A DNA stretch of 64,000 bases, from positions 32,191,707-32,255,706 of the forward strand of contig NC_089852.1 in assembly GCF_036373705.1 (NCBI RefSeq), written 5' to 3'. The stretch's first letter is position 1; every line of letters starts with the position of its first letter. Source of the DNA: Amia ocellicauda. Its lineage: Eukaryota > Chordata > Actinopteri > Amiiformes > Amiidae. A program made the position numbers and the translations under genes. The notes under the pieces are model-generated. The model saw only the letters and a list, made by a program, of their open reading frames with translations, ran no database searches and was not told the origin of the DNA. Positions 21,181-34,764 of this stretch are shown here, one piece after another.

Positions 21181-21420
21181 GGCACCAAATCCGTGTGCTT
21201 CTCTTTAATCCCATGTGTACTCTTCACTGTTGTGTTGTTTGCCAAGTGTTCTCTGATTTGAAAACTTCTGAAATGGGGGGGTGGGGGGATACAAAATCTG
21301 AGAAAATATTGAAAATTATGACATATTCTGGAACAAGACAGTCTACTGCTCAAAACAAGACCATCCACGTTTTGGTAGAAGCAACACACTTCCCGTAGAG
21401 AGCTCAAAATGTCAAGATGG
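21181..21420. other. Short spacer, nothing recognised
   Basis: No coding or repeat signal beyond a G run near 21277. Confidence 0.4.
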
Positions 21421-21640
21421 AAAACGATAGGTTGCAAATGCAACCCCGGTTATCTGAAAAAGGAAGCACTGCCGAAGGGGGAGGGGTTTCTGCGCACTTC
21501 CGTAGGAACCCAATCTAAACGTCACTCTATCAAAGCTGCCATTGGACCCTGCGCATGTCACTCAGAACAGGTCCCTTCCCACTTCCTGTTCTATAAAACG
21601 TGACGTCAGCGCAGGTTTGTCCTCTTTTGCCACTTTGTCT
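21421..21640 (+). repeat. Left inverted terminal repeat of DIRS copy 3
   Basis: Begins AAAACGATAGGTTGCAAATG and matches the complement of the right end for about 180-220 bp (landmarks CACTCTATCAAAGCTGCCATTGG and GTCCTCTTTTGCC), about 80-85% by eye. A TATA-like TTCTATAAAACG at about 21590 may be the element's promoter. Confidence 0.85.
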
Positions 21641-22137
21641 GGACTCTAGAACGTGAGTTCTGTGTCTTGTCTGTGCATTAGACCCCTAATGTTATTTAAC
21701 AATTATTAATCGGTTGGTTGCCTTCACAGCTGTGTTGTTCACCACCGTTTATTATTGTCTGTGTCTATTTGTATTATATTAGTTATTATTGATAGCTAAT
21801 CCGACTCTGTTCCATTCATGCTCCGGGGCTCCAGTGTGCTTTCGGTTTCAGTTTCGGCTACAAATTGAACACTTTAAAAATAATAGTCGTGTTTATATAC
21901 TGCCTTATATATTCCGACTTCTTGCTGTGTTGGTTTTTTGTTCACAGAGCTTTTTCCTCCACAGCCCTCCACTTTTTCCTGCGCAGCCTGAGCCTTGGTG
22001 TGACATAAGAGATCTCGCCCATGTGAGGTGCTCCTCCACCGGCTTATGCCCACATTACAGCCGACAACTGCAGCTGTAGGAGATCTCACTCTCTCAGTTA
22101 GCTGAAAACGAGCTCTGCTTAGCCTCCTTGTCTGTGT

Positions 22138-23478
22138 GTGCAGACCTCGGTTAAGATCCTGCTACGGCTAGTGGTCTACTACCCTCGGCCCCCTTGGACC
22201 CCGGTGTCCCCGGAAACCCCGGCACACATGGTGTGGTTAAGCCTACTGGCCTACGCGGTGCTTGTATCAAGCACCTGGTGCTTGATATACAGTGTTCAGT
22301 CCAGCAACAGCAAGGTTGAATTTGGTTTGTGTCACAGTGCCCCCATGTACATAATCACGGAAGCGTTTCAGTTGTTGTGTGCCCCTGGTGCAAACACTGA
22401 CTGGCGCCTCTGCTGCACGTTTCCGTGTTCACGCACGTGAGGTCCATCGTTCCACCTGGTGCCGCCGCAATCACCACCATGCCCAAAAGTCTCCCACTCC
22501 GGCGAGTGACGGGGGGTCTCGGGGGGCACTGGATCTCCGCCTCTCCCCGAGCCCCTCCTCCATGACGTACCTGTGGTGTGCGCCGCTACAGCCACGCGTG
22601 CACATGAACGACAGGGAAAAGCGGCGGGGCGACGCCCACAGGCTCCCTCCCCCTCTTCTGAGTCGTCGCTTGCCTCCTCCCAGCCGCGCCGTCGGCAACG
22701 GAGGTCAGGCTCCACGGACAGGGAGCGTGATGAGGCCATCCATGCCTCATCCATGCCTGCCAACAGCAGGATGGACCACATCTGCGCTCTCCTGGCCGCG
22801 CAGGCAGCACAACAGTCACCACCCCCCCCACACCATGACGCTCCACCGCCGGCTCACACCGTGCCATTGGAGTCTGAGGGGAGTCTATCTGCCCCATCCC
22901 CATGAGGGCAGTAGACAGGCCACCTGGGAGGAGGACCGCCTGTCTCTGGAGCTTGAGGTGGAGCTCATGGATGAGGACCTGGTCTCACCTGGTCTTTTTC
23001 TCCAGTGAATTCTACCCTACCTTCGCTGTCCACGGAGCAACGCGACCTGGCCTGCCCCAATAGGCAGTGTCGTGTGAGACGCTGCTCCGAAAGGCATATG
23101 TTGCAGGATCCCAAGCAGCCTGCCTCAGAAAGACTGAGAGCCTGCTGGCCCTATATTTAGCCCTGCTGGCAGAGCCCTGGGAAAACGATGGCGCATTCCT
23201 CAACCCCGCCCTCTATCTCTGAGATTGCAGCGGTGGCAGACCAGCTCATCATGGTGATGCGCCAGGGGGCAAGGGCGACTGGGCGATCCCTGGCAGCCAT
23301 TGTGGTGGCGTGCCACCAGCTCTTGCTGTCCCAGGCACGATGGGTTCCTGAGGCGGACAAGACCCGCCTCATGGACACCCCTATCTCGCCGGGCTTCACC
23401 TTTGGCCCCTCTGTGGAGGAGATGCTGTCACGCACCCTCCAAGAGAGGGCGCAGTACCTGCAGCTGGCCCGGGTTTAA
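22138..23478 (+). pseudogene. DIRS Gag-like region, copy 3
   Basis: Begins with VVYYPRPPWTPVSPETP near 22160 and ends with a well-kept Gag C-terminus, ATGRSLAAIVVACHQLLLSQ and PISPGFTFGPSVEEMLSRTL, in the frame 23188-23478. Between these the frame changes at least three times (near 22440, 22905 and 23005-23160). The middle contains a MDHICALLAAQAAQ motif that recurs in copy 1. Role presumed structural. Confidence 0.75.
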
Positions 23479-23580
23479 CCCATTGCACCACAGGCCCAGC
23501 GATCTCCGCCAGCGTCTCACTAGGAGGCAGGCGCCCCCCCCAGGCTTGCCGCCCTGTCCTCCGGTGGCCCACGGCAGCTT

Positions 23581-24210
23581 GTGGTAGGAGGAGGCCTGGC
23601 CCGACCTCACTTCCTCCACCACCCAAGCCCCGTCCCTGAGACGTTCCAGCAACCTCTGGCCCACCCTTATACCCTCCTGCAACTCACAAATTGGCAACGC
23701 AGCACTCAACACTCTTGGGTGCTCCAAATTATATCAGTTGGCTACTACCTGCAGTTTCAAACATGTCTATCCCCCTTCCAAGGCATGGTGTGGACGGGAG
23801 TGAGGGACACGTTACAGTGTGCGGCCCTTCACGCTCTCCTGGAGAAGCGAGCAATTCGCAAACTGCCCCTGCCATGGCAGCACGAGGGATTCTATTGCCC
23901 AAGAAAGATGGTAGTCGCCTGAACTGCCACCTCAAGGTGTTGTGCTTCAAGATGCTCAACCTGCGCACCATGTCCCAGGCCATCAACCCCGGCGACTGGT
24001 TCACCACGGTGAATCTGAAAGATTCTTACTTTCACATCCCCATTGTGCAGGCGCAAAGGAAGTTTCTTCACTTCACCTTCAAGGGCCAAGCGTCTGAGTT
24101 CCCCTTCGGCCTGTCGCTAGCCCCATGCACTTTTTCCAAGTGCATGGACGTCGTGTTAGCCCCCTTGCATTGCCAGGGGGTCTGCATCCTCAATTATCTA
24201 TATGACTGAC
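23581..24210 (+). pseudogene. DIRS reverse transcriptase, copy 3
   Basis: Finger and palm motifs are visible: LNCHLKVLCFKMLNLRTMSQ, NPGDWFTTVNLKDSYFHIPI (first catalytic Asp region) and FPFGLSLAPCTFSKCMDVVL. The YxDD box reads NYLYD and is followed at once by a stop and a deletion of the thumb. Loss of the third catalytic Asp and the truncation mean it cannot polymerise. The frame 23581-23922 holds the N-terminal part and overlaps the main frame 23691-24209. Confidence 0.85.
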
Positions 24211-24486
24211 CCAGAGGCCCAATTTGGAGATGTGGCCTAAAATCAGCCAATCGAGAGAAGAGCCGCCTAATGTCAACTCCAGTTCCTCAGACTGCCTCGA
24301 TTTCGTTGCCATGCTTGCCTCAATACACACGTCTCCCCCTCTTCGGCCTGAAAGCTTGTGCCATGGTGTCCCTTTGCCAGAGGCTGCTGGGCCTCCTAGC
24401 GGCTGCATCACAGACTCTCCCCCTCGACCTCCTCCAATTGAGACCGCTGTAGTGGTGGTTCAGGTCTCTCAGGATGCACCCTCGCC

Positions 24487-25100
24487 GTGATCGAGCATGC
24501 CGAGTCAGTCACTCCGGCGTGCTGGAAGGCTCTCCGTTGGTGGTGGAGCCCTCACAATTTGACCCTCGGTGTGCCCCTGGGGCCAGTCTATCACCAAGCA
24601 GTCATGATGACAGATGCCTCCAAGCAGGGTTGGGGAGCAGTCTGCAACAGACGTGGAGTCCAAGGCTGGTGGATGGAGCCCGCACGGGCCCTACATCTCA
24701 ACATCCTGGAGTTACAAGCAGTACTCCTTGGCCTTTCTCATTTCCTGCCAGTCCTATGGGACAGACATGTGCTGGTTCGAACGGACAACACAGCGGTGGT
24801 TGCCTATATCAACAGGCAAGGAGGTCTCCAGTCGTGCAGACTGTACTGTCTAGCACGCCGTCAGCTTCTGTGGGTGCAGCCATGGTTCCGCTCCATCAGA
24901 GCGGTTTACCTCCCAGGCCTGTCCAACACGGTGGCGGACCTCCTCTCTCAGGAAGGCCCCCCGGTCTTGGAATTGCGCCTCCACCCGCTAGTGATACAGC
25001 AGCTGTGGAGCTCGTTCAGCAGGGCGGACGTGGATCTCTTTGTCCACACACTGCCCACTATGGTCCTCTGTCCGAGAACTGTTTGTGCAAGTAGATTCGG
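24487..25100 (+). pseudogene. DIRS RNase H region, copy 3
   Basis: Contains MTDASKQGWGAVCNRRG, ARALHLNILELQAVLLGLSHF, RTDNTAVVAYINRQGGLQS and VADLLSQEGPPVLELRLHPLV, matching copy 1 closely and with a continuous frame over about 190 residues. It runs into the deletion that removed the recombinase near 25085. Confidence 0.85.
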
Positions 25101-25334
25101 CCTCGCTCCTAGCTGCACTAGTAGAGCAGCCGGCCTCGCTTTGTATATGCTGATTCTAGACAGTTCCCGGTAAGAGCGTGACTACGGTCCTCACTCCTGG
25201 GCGGCTCAGGTGCGGCCCTACGGGGCCCCTAAGGTTACTGTCTGGAGTTGTGTTGCCGAGGCCCCCTAGCGGTACACCTCGGGGCAGGCTCCCTTATCAG
25301 CTTGCTGCCTCCTCCCTTGCCATGGTTTTGTTAA

Positions 25335-25432
25335 ACAGTAACCCCTCCCCCTTGGGCAGTGACCAAATTAAAATGATAGGTTGCGAATGCAACCCTGGTT
25401 ATCGGAAAAAGGAAGCACTGCCCAAGGGTTGC
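25335..25432 (+). repeat. Internal complementary region (ICR) of DIRS copy 3
   Basis: Left half AACCCCTCCCCCTTGGGCAGTG is complementary to the outer left end. The right half AAATGATAGGTTGCGAATGC...GGAAGCACTGCCCAAGGG repeats the outer left end directly. The two halves meet as the two termini would meet in a circle, which is the role proposed for the ICR in DIRS replication. Confidence 0.85.
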
Positions 25433-25457
25433 AAGGTCGCGTGGGAGTCCTGCTCCC

Positions 25458-25640
25458 GGCAAAAGAGGACGAATCTGTGCTGACATTACGTTTTATAGAA
25501 TGAGCACAGGGGCCAATGGCAGCTTTGATAGAGTGATGTTTCGATCCAGTTCCTACGGAAGTGTGAAGAACCCACTCCCCCTTGGGCAGTGCTTCCTTTT
25601 TCAGATAACTGGAGTGGCATTCACAACCTATCATTTTAAT
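25458..25640 (-). repeat. Right inverted terminal repeat of DIRS copy 3
   Basis: Complement of the left terminal repeat from GGCAAAAGAGGACGAATC at 25458 to CACAACCTATCATTTTAA at the end. It lacks about 20 bp present in the left repeat near 21565-21585. The same right end is found in copy 2 at 16330-16525. Confidence 0.85.
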
Positions 25641-25834
25641 TAGGCACCAGGTTGGACTACAGAGGTCCTCCATCATTGAATTAATGGAATTTCTAAACGC
25701 AGTTACCTGAATGTAGCATATGGTACAGTAATTCTTTACACCGTGTTTCATGAGAGTGCATTTGTACATAATCTTGAACTAATATGACACTAGCTACTGT
25801 AAACTAAGAGTAAATAGTTAAAAACAGCTTAATA

Positions 25835-25995
25835 CAGTGAGGGATAAAAGTATTTGATCCCCTGCTGATTTTGTACGTTTGCCCACTGACAAAGAAATGA
25901 TCAGTCTATAATTTTAATGGTAAGTGTATTTTAACAGTGAGAGACAGAATAACAACAAAAAAATCCAGAAACGCATTTCAAAAAAGTTATAAATG
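25835..25995 (-). mobile_element. Tc1 terminal inverted repeat fragment
   Basis: Begins CAGTGAGGGATAAAAGTATTTG after TA and matches, inverted, the right terminus of the Tc1 ending at 33634 for about 160 bp (GATCCCCTGCTGATTTTGTACG ... CATTTCAAAAAAGTTATAAA). The rest of this element is not adjacent. Confidence 0.8.
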
Positions 25996-26052
25996 GGATG
26001 ATTTATTTATTTTACTTAAGCGTTATTAAATTCAATGCGTATTTGGATGTCC

Positions 26053-26085
<33 letters not shown>

Positions 26086-27290
26086 TACATTACTTACATT
26101 AATTTGGCTGAATTCGATTAATGATCCACTCAAATGAGTGAGTTCATTTTCCTTGCATTGTCATACATTTGTTAGGAGTTAACGTACCCTGTACTGTGTT
26201 ATTGAAAATGAAGAGAATCTGTATAAAAGCCTTATTAATCACGTTATAATTGTTCGTTGTCATTTAACTTTGGGAATATAAATGTTAAAAATAAAAAAAT
26301 AAAAATTACAATCACACTTCAGGATCCAAACCCAGAACACCTGGCTCATAGCACTGTTCCTTAACCACTGTGCCAGCGGAGATTAGTATTGGATTGTGAA
26401 ACCTGTTTTACGGCCACAAATAACTGTCTTAATTAGTTGTATATGACTCCACTATTGGAATTAGTCACAAATAAAATTTGAAATAATAAGAAATTAGAAT
26501 AGATGTATATGTATGTTCTGTGGCTCTATGATAAGTGAATGCACTCATGGTTATATTAGCTCATATGGAGAACGTATGAGGGGGGAAGTTGTGTCTTTGT
26601 GAGCTCGGTCACCCTGCAGCATCTTCACCTGTATCAGGGTTGCTGTTGTCGGGTGTAGAGTGCAATAACTGTCCAAACAACAATAATAATAATTATTATT
26701 ATTTCTTATGAGCTCTGTGAGCTAATAATTGTAGACAAGATATAGTCATAGTTAATAGCTCAGTGGAAGGGACAAGCAATGACCATGGACACGCTTCATG
26801 CTATGTTGAAACTTTCATATGTATGTATTTATGCATGCATGTAAGTATGTATTGTCATTCTGTCACAAAAAATAAATAAAAAACAGTTAGGAACTTGTTC
26901 TGGTGCATCACACATACAACCATAAATAAAAACAGACTGTTAACTGTGCACTGGAATGTCTCTTTCCAGTCGTTGCCCCCTGAAATAGTTAACACCATGG
27001 TTTTCAATGCGTTATTTTGCACGTTGCAAAACCGGTTTTTATATCTCAATCCGGGTTGAAAACAATGGGGCTGAGTTTAAAGAGATAATACCCACATGTT
27101 CAATTTCCATCTCTACATACTAAGTAGAACATCAACTGCTTTGCATTTTGATATATTTTCTACAAGTATGCAGTTCTGTTATCACTACTAACTATGAAAG
27201 TGTCACTAAAATAAGTATTACAACATTACACCGGGCCTGACAATAGATGTCATTTGTGAAACCTTGTTCTTTAAAACTTGAGGTTAACAA
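25996..27290. other. AT-rich spacer with a tRNA-derived SINE head
   Basis: A TTA microsatellite lies at about 26055-26087. On the minus strand at about 26318-26380 the sequence TGGCACAGTGGTTAAGG (A-box like) and GGTTTGGATCC (B-box like) indicate a tRNA-derived SINE. The rest is AT-rich with no gene seen. Confidence 0.5.
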
Positions 27291-27291
27291 C

Positions 27292-27577
27292 AGGGCTGGG
27301 GGCTGGGCGATATGACTTAAAAATAATATCTCTATATTTTTAGAAGTTTGGGTGATACACGATGTATATCTCGATATTTCTTGTTTTTATCCAATCAAGC
27401 CACAAAAAAGACCAAAGACATTCAAACTACAAGTATTTTGTTAATCCTCCAATAAGCAAAACTAACAAATACTACATGCAGGCTGTCATGGTAAATATAT
27501 GCAGAATGCAACACATTACAGGGCAAGTGTTGTGTGATTACTATTACGTGTGTTATGTTGTTATGGGATATATATTA

Positions 27578-27614
<37 letters not shown>

Positions 27615-27786
27615 CTATATCTATATATATACACACACACATGCGCTGTAAAATGGTACAGATTCAGGAAGATTTAGCACAGCCGGGTTTATAGTGGCGC
27701 ATTAACATCTGCTAGACAGAGACATTTCTTTCTGACTGTCGCGTCTCGATTCTACTTACAAGTACAGCACGTTGTTAATACAAAAT

Positions 27787-27822
<36 letters not shown>

Positions 27823-28190
27823 AACTATTGTTTATATACAAATGATATCAGTCTAAATTAGAGTGGGTGGGGGTGCTTGCAGATCGAGTTCAGCCCGGCG
27901 ACGAGAGCGGGGCGGACCGTGTGCGCTTGCACATTAAAGTATCTCTTGTTTGTGTTGGTTATTGTGTGTCAGGTCTCTCTCCTCATGTCTGTCTGTTTCT
28001 GATGGACATTTCTTGCCGCATCCGACACGTGTGGAAGAACCGGGAAGAACGCAAAGCGTCCTAATGACGAAAAATACTGCCGTAAAGATTGCAATTTGCG
28101 ACACCACGATATAAACGATATAGCATAATATGAAACGATAGACGTTTTTCTATCGTCATACGATATATATCGTCATATCGCACAGCCTTA
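27292..28190. mobile_element. hAT-type MITE
   Basis: Left end GGGCTGGGCGATATGACTTAAAA and right end ATATATCGTCATATCGCACAGCCTTA are inverted versions of each other, with the ATCG-rich subterminal pattern of fish hAT elements. Internal TATC (27577-27645) and AAT (27790-27825) microsatellites. No transposase. Target duplication unclear because the left end has an extra GGCTGGG. Confidence 0.7.
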
Positions 28191-28194
28191 AAAA

Positions 28195-28910
28195 CAATGT
28201 ACATCACTGCAGGATTTCTAATACCAAAATAGAAAGAAAGAGCCACACCTTTCCCTTCTCCTCCAACCCAGTTTGGTCCATGGCTCCGAGTCACTTTGTG
28301 TTTGTACAACGTCCTCAACACCCTGCTCCGCACATGGTGCTGCTTCTGGCCATATACAATGGGATTGAACAGAGAAGGGATGACTAGAAATTCCCCCAAC
28401 ATGACATTGTGCAGAGTCTGGGACATTCCCCTCACACCGAATCGACTGTACATGTCATCAAAGAGAATGGCGGTGATGAAGTTGACCAGCATTATCAGAC
28501 ACTGGCTACACGAATTAACTTATTATAGAATATGAATAGAAGATAAAAATTACCTTGAGGAAAAATTTAATCATCAACAGGTATGCAACTAAAATGTTCA
28601 AAAGTGTTGATTCGCATCACAGCTTCACAATGGCCCAGTTTTCACAGTACAGTTCATCAATATGGGATGCACACAGACGCTTTCAAACTGTCAGTGGAAT
28701 CATGACAAGAGCACAACTGAAAGAAAAGAGCCAGCTGGACAGCAGTAACCTGACAGTGTTCACAGGTGTCATTATTGCATGATATTCTATGGACTTGAAT
28801 ATTGCCACATACCTGTCATAAGCCGTTGATGTTAAGTTGCTGAAATCGCTAAATGCATAAGTGTCCAGTTTCAGTAGCGTGAGTGAAATTATATGTCCCA
28901 AGAAAGACGG
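28195..28910 (-). pseudogene. OR pseudogene, TM3 to C-terminus
   Basis: TM3 region with TAYDRYVAIFKSIEYHAIMT (28760-28830; usual MAYDRYVAIC), a loop near 28620-28680 corresponding to CASHIDELYCENWA, a disrupted TM5 near 28510-28600, then FDDMYSRFGVRGMSQTLHNV and LGEFLVIPSLFNPIVYGQK to about 28330. Frameshifts lie between 28490 and 28690, and TM1-TM2 are absent. Different subfamily from OR 1. Its 3' side abuts the hAT MITE. Confidence 0.85.
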
Positions 28911-28984
28911 TTCTGTCTAAAGTGACATTTAGCAAGGTTCAGTTTTAGCCCTGCCTTGTTGATGCTGTGTAATATGGCCTGTAA

Positions 28985-29325
28985 ATGATCTTATTGTGCT
29001 TTCCATGCACAATCTAAATAACATTGTGTTCTGAGCTGGTTGTTTAAGATGATTGAGATCATTTTCTGAAAACAGCTTGGTGCTGAGGCAAGTCCATACA
29101 GCACCTTTTTAAAAGGGAACAATCCATCTTCAGTAATAAATGCCATGAGGTCCCTGCTGTCCTCATGTAGTGGCATTTGGTAGTCCAAGTCCAAGTAATT
29201 CCAGTGTGGAAAACATATTTTCTCCTTGAATTTCCATGTGTGGAAGAGGGTCACTGTCGATCACCACTACTTTATTGGGCTCTCTTAAATCCAATGAGTC
29301 TTTTTCATTGTAACTACCCAGATAG
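28985..29325 (-). pseudogene. Ty3/Gypsy reverse transcriptase fragment
   Basis: Reads DLREPNKVVVIDSDPLPHME, then after frame change PLHEDSRDLMAFITEDGLFP and YGLASAPSCFQKMIS...QCYLDCAW, where YLDD has become YLDC. These are fingers-palm motifs of Gypsy-type RT. No other Gypsy domain is adjacent; right of it is a short GTCGGCATATGGTTGG repeat (29338-29480). Confidence 0.8.
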
Positions 29326-29539
29326 CACATGAAGTCGGGCCGTCTTCGGCATATGGTTGGCATGATTAGACAACAGTCACTATCGGGGGTGATGTATCGC
29401 AGATGTCGGCATATGGTTGGACAGCAGTAGGTCGTGGAGGTGGAGGATGACCGACGTCGGCATAACGTTGGCAGGGTTGGACAGCAGTTACGGTGGGGGA
29501 GATGGATCATGAACCTTTAGAGTCGGACAACGCTTCAGC

Positions 29540-30231
29540 TGAAGCAACCCTTCCGGTTCCCCAGTGAATCAGGCACCCCAGTCAGTGCTTCCAGCAACAG
29601 TGGAGACTTTTCAGCAGGAGACGAGCGCTCAGGAAGGAAAGTCACCGACACTGAAGTCAAATAGTTTCTCTTCAGTTTATTGAAAGCTTCACACAGCCTT
29701 TTATACATTTACAAGCGGTATTTCACAGGCATTTCAGGGCAGTCCCGAACCTGGATGATATTTTCTTGGCATATGTCCCAGGGCAGTTACAAGACAGGGG
29801 AAACAATATTTCATAAGATTTTCTTTTAATTAGTTTAGGCATGGAGGTGTTGATATCAAGGACACAGTACAGAGCACGGGAAACAATATTTCATAAGGTA
29901 TTCCTTGTAATTAGTCCAGACATGGAAACGCTGCTACTAAGGACACAGTACACACTGTACTGATAAGAACATGTTATAGAAAATTTCGGTTCACTACTCT
30001 AAGCAGAAATTGTTTCCACCTGCTGCACAGATAAGTTTGAGCAGAGAAAACATAATACAAACAAGTTTTAACTATTAATTTACTGGAAAGTTTCTTATAT
30101 TTTCTATCACTGACTAAATGCCGACAGATGCGATATCCGTACAAATTGTTCTACTAAATGGACCGATACAACTTTAAAATATCATATGTATGACTAATTA
30201 TCATAATAAATATATTTGATATTGTCAAACA
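29540..30231 (-). repeat. Retroviral-type LTR
   Basis: On the minus strand the segment may begin TGTTTGACAA and end TTGCTTCA. It has a TATA box TATAAAAGG (29697-29705) and an AATAAA signal (29676-29681) only about 20 nt further, so a short R region. Upstream, two direct repeats of about 74 bp (29803-29877 and 29876-29952) resemble U3 enhancer duplications. The outer limits are uncertain and no PBS or coding region is next to it. Confidence 0.6.
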
Positions 30232-31362
30232 TTTTCCCAGCTTGATTATTTGAAAGCGCTGGAGCGCTCTTCCTCGAGACCATATTGAGAAAAGGCTTCT
30301 CCTCAGATTACCTCTAACCAAAGAGCCCACTGGAAAGTAAATTCACTATCATGACTATTTTGTAAATAGTTACATTTACTTTTTAAATGTACTGAAAAGT
30401 AGGCTGTCATTTTCTGAAGTAGCAGTTTGTATGTAGTATGACACATTAACTGTGGTTGTTTTCAAAATAATTGTTTTTAAATATCAATGACAGGCTTTTT
30501 ATTTTCTGTATAGCATTATTATAGCCAGATCAGACTAGAGACTTGATACCAAGACTGTTAAGATCAGATGTTGCTGCATGGAGATATTGCCTTGCAAAGA
30601 AGGGGAAACATTTACTATATAATACATAAAATGATGATCATAACTGCTTCAGCTTTTATCCAGTTTTCATACAGTTTGTTTTCAAAGTTGGATTTTGACT
30701 AGTTCTTTTTAGGAAAAAAATGATTTTATTTTTTCATAAAATCCTAAAATGTCATAATTCATAATTAACCTATTATTTATCTTGGTTAAAGGTGGTAGTG
30801 TTGAAATATAGTGCATTTAATCATGATCAACAATGCAGAAACTGATTTTGTAGTTTGTATGCTTTCAAACCCTCTGAGGTCCCCCCCCCCCATTTTCGCC
30901 TGATTTTATTGTTGTCATATTTTTACTTATACCTCTGTAACTACAAGGGCTAGAGCCAAGTGTCTTATATGGAAACACTCAGCACAAACTGGAGATTCAG
31001 AAAATAAAAAAGTGAAGAAAAACAAAAGCACTTATTTATGGTCAATATAACACTTTTTAGGGCTCCAGGCAGACTTTTGACACTGGCCAGTGAAACTTCA
31101 AAGTCTTTTCAGCGCTGCACCATCTTTTCCTGCCTTGTTATTTTAATGTCAGCACCTGCACATTGGATTTGTTTACATATGGTTGTATTGTTCTTATATG
31201 CATATATTGCTTTACTTGTGTTGCTTTTATATGCAAATTTAATTTGCTTACTTAAGGTTGTGTTCATTAAAACCTGCACATGGGAAACTTTTACCTCTCA
31301 TGGCCACATGGTGCCATCTAATGTGTGTATCAGTACTTTTTGAACATTTCCAGCACATTTTA
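30232..31362. other. AT-rich spacer, nothing recognised
   Basis: Only homopolymer tracts (for example C run at 30881-30891) and weak open frames. No gene, RNA or paired repeat ends seen. Confidence 0.5.
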
Positions 31363-33634
<2,272 letters not shown>

Positions 33635-33636
33635 TA

Positions 33637-34740
33637 TAGCTTACTCTCCGAGGTCGGAACCAAAACCATTACTCTATCCCCGGGGAGAAATGTCCTAACT
33701 TGTGCTTGTGCATTGTAGTATTTAGACTGTTCTGCTTGCGCTTTCTCGAGGTGGGCCTTCACTATAGGTGTCAGGGTTTGTATTCTCTCTCTCATACCCA
33801 TTACATATTCAACGATATTCTTACCTTGCCCCCCTTGGTCTTCCCACAGCTCTTTTGCAATGTCCAGGATCCCCCTAGGCTGACGCCCATATAACAATTC
33901 AAACGGGGAAAACCCAGTAGACAATTGAGGCACTTCCCTAACAGCAAACATTAGATATGGAAGCAGCAAATCCCAATCCTTCCCATCTTTATCAATTACT
34001 TTTCTTAACATGCTTTTTAAGGTTTTATTGAACCTTTCCACCAACCTATAGGTTTGTGGATGATAAATTGAGATGTGGATTGTTTTAATCTTTAAAATCA
34101 CACAGATCTTTCATCAGGCATGAGACGAAAGGTGTCCCCTGGTCTGTCAATATTTCCTTTGGCACACCTACCTGTGTGAACAAGTGAAACAGTTCTTTCA
34201 CTACGGTTTTCGAGGCCATGTTTCGCAAGGGTATTGCCTCGGGATATCTTGTGGCATAGTCTAGGACCACTAGAACATATTCATGGCCCCTAGCGGACCG
34301 ACTTAGGGGACCGACAAAGTCCATTGCAATCCGCTCAAAGGGGCGTTTCTATGATTGGCAAAGGTACCAACGGGGCCCGTAACTTAGCTCGGGGACTGGT
34401 TTTCTGACACTCAGGACATGAGTTGCGAACACGTTCAACATCTTTACAGTATGCCCTGTGTGGTCTTTCCAACTCCGAGATGGGTGCCAAATAGATGACT
34501 ATGGGCCAGGTGTTTTACAGTATTACGGTACTGCTGAGGAACCAATAACTGTTCTACCTGGTCACTTCCTATTTGTGTGACTCTATACAACAGGTCGTTC
34601 TTTATCACATAATAGGCCACTGCACCCCTGTGTGGGGCGCCCTCCACGGAAATACCATTTATTTCCGCAATCTGGTTCTTGACATTCACTAGAGTCGGAT
34701 CATTAGCTTGGTCCCTCCCAAACTGTCCGCTTGGTACCAC
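33637..34740 (-). pseudogene. Gypsy integrase
   Basis: N-terminal part with LAHSHLFGTHLGVGKT (H2C2 finger region, degraded) at 34444-34740. The core reads MDFVGPLSRSARGHEYVLVV (first Asp) and ILTDQGTPFVS (second Asp) at 34085-34324. YHPQTYRLVERFNKTLK contains the third acid (E of VERFNKT), followed by FSPFELLYGRQPRG, at 33601-34101. The three frames are separated by frameshifts near 34440 and 34090, and the C-terminus is lost to the Tc1 insertion. Confidence 0.85.
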
Positions 34741-34764
34741 CCACTGCTCAAACCCATCAGTACT

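Larger units (their letters stand above)
21421..25640 (+). mobile_element. DIRS-type retrotransposon, copy 3, with both ends
   Basis: The most complete DIRS copy: left inverted terminal repeat, leader, Gag-like region, RT, RNase H, internal complementary region and right inverted terminal repeat in the order of DIRS elements. The linker and tyrosine recombinase expected between about 25080 and 25335 have been deleted. No target duplication is expected or seen. All coding regions are interrupted. Confidence 0.9.

Noticed and set aside
27577-27645. Possible CRISPR-like or regulatory repeats
   Set aside because: Simple TATC microsatellite. No spaced direct repeats of CRISPR form occur anywhere, and the DNA is vertebrate.
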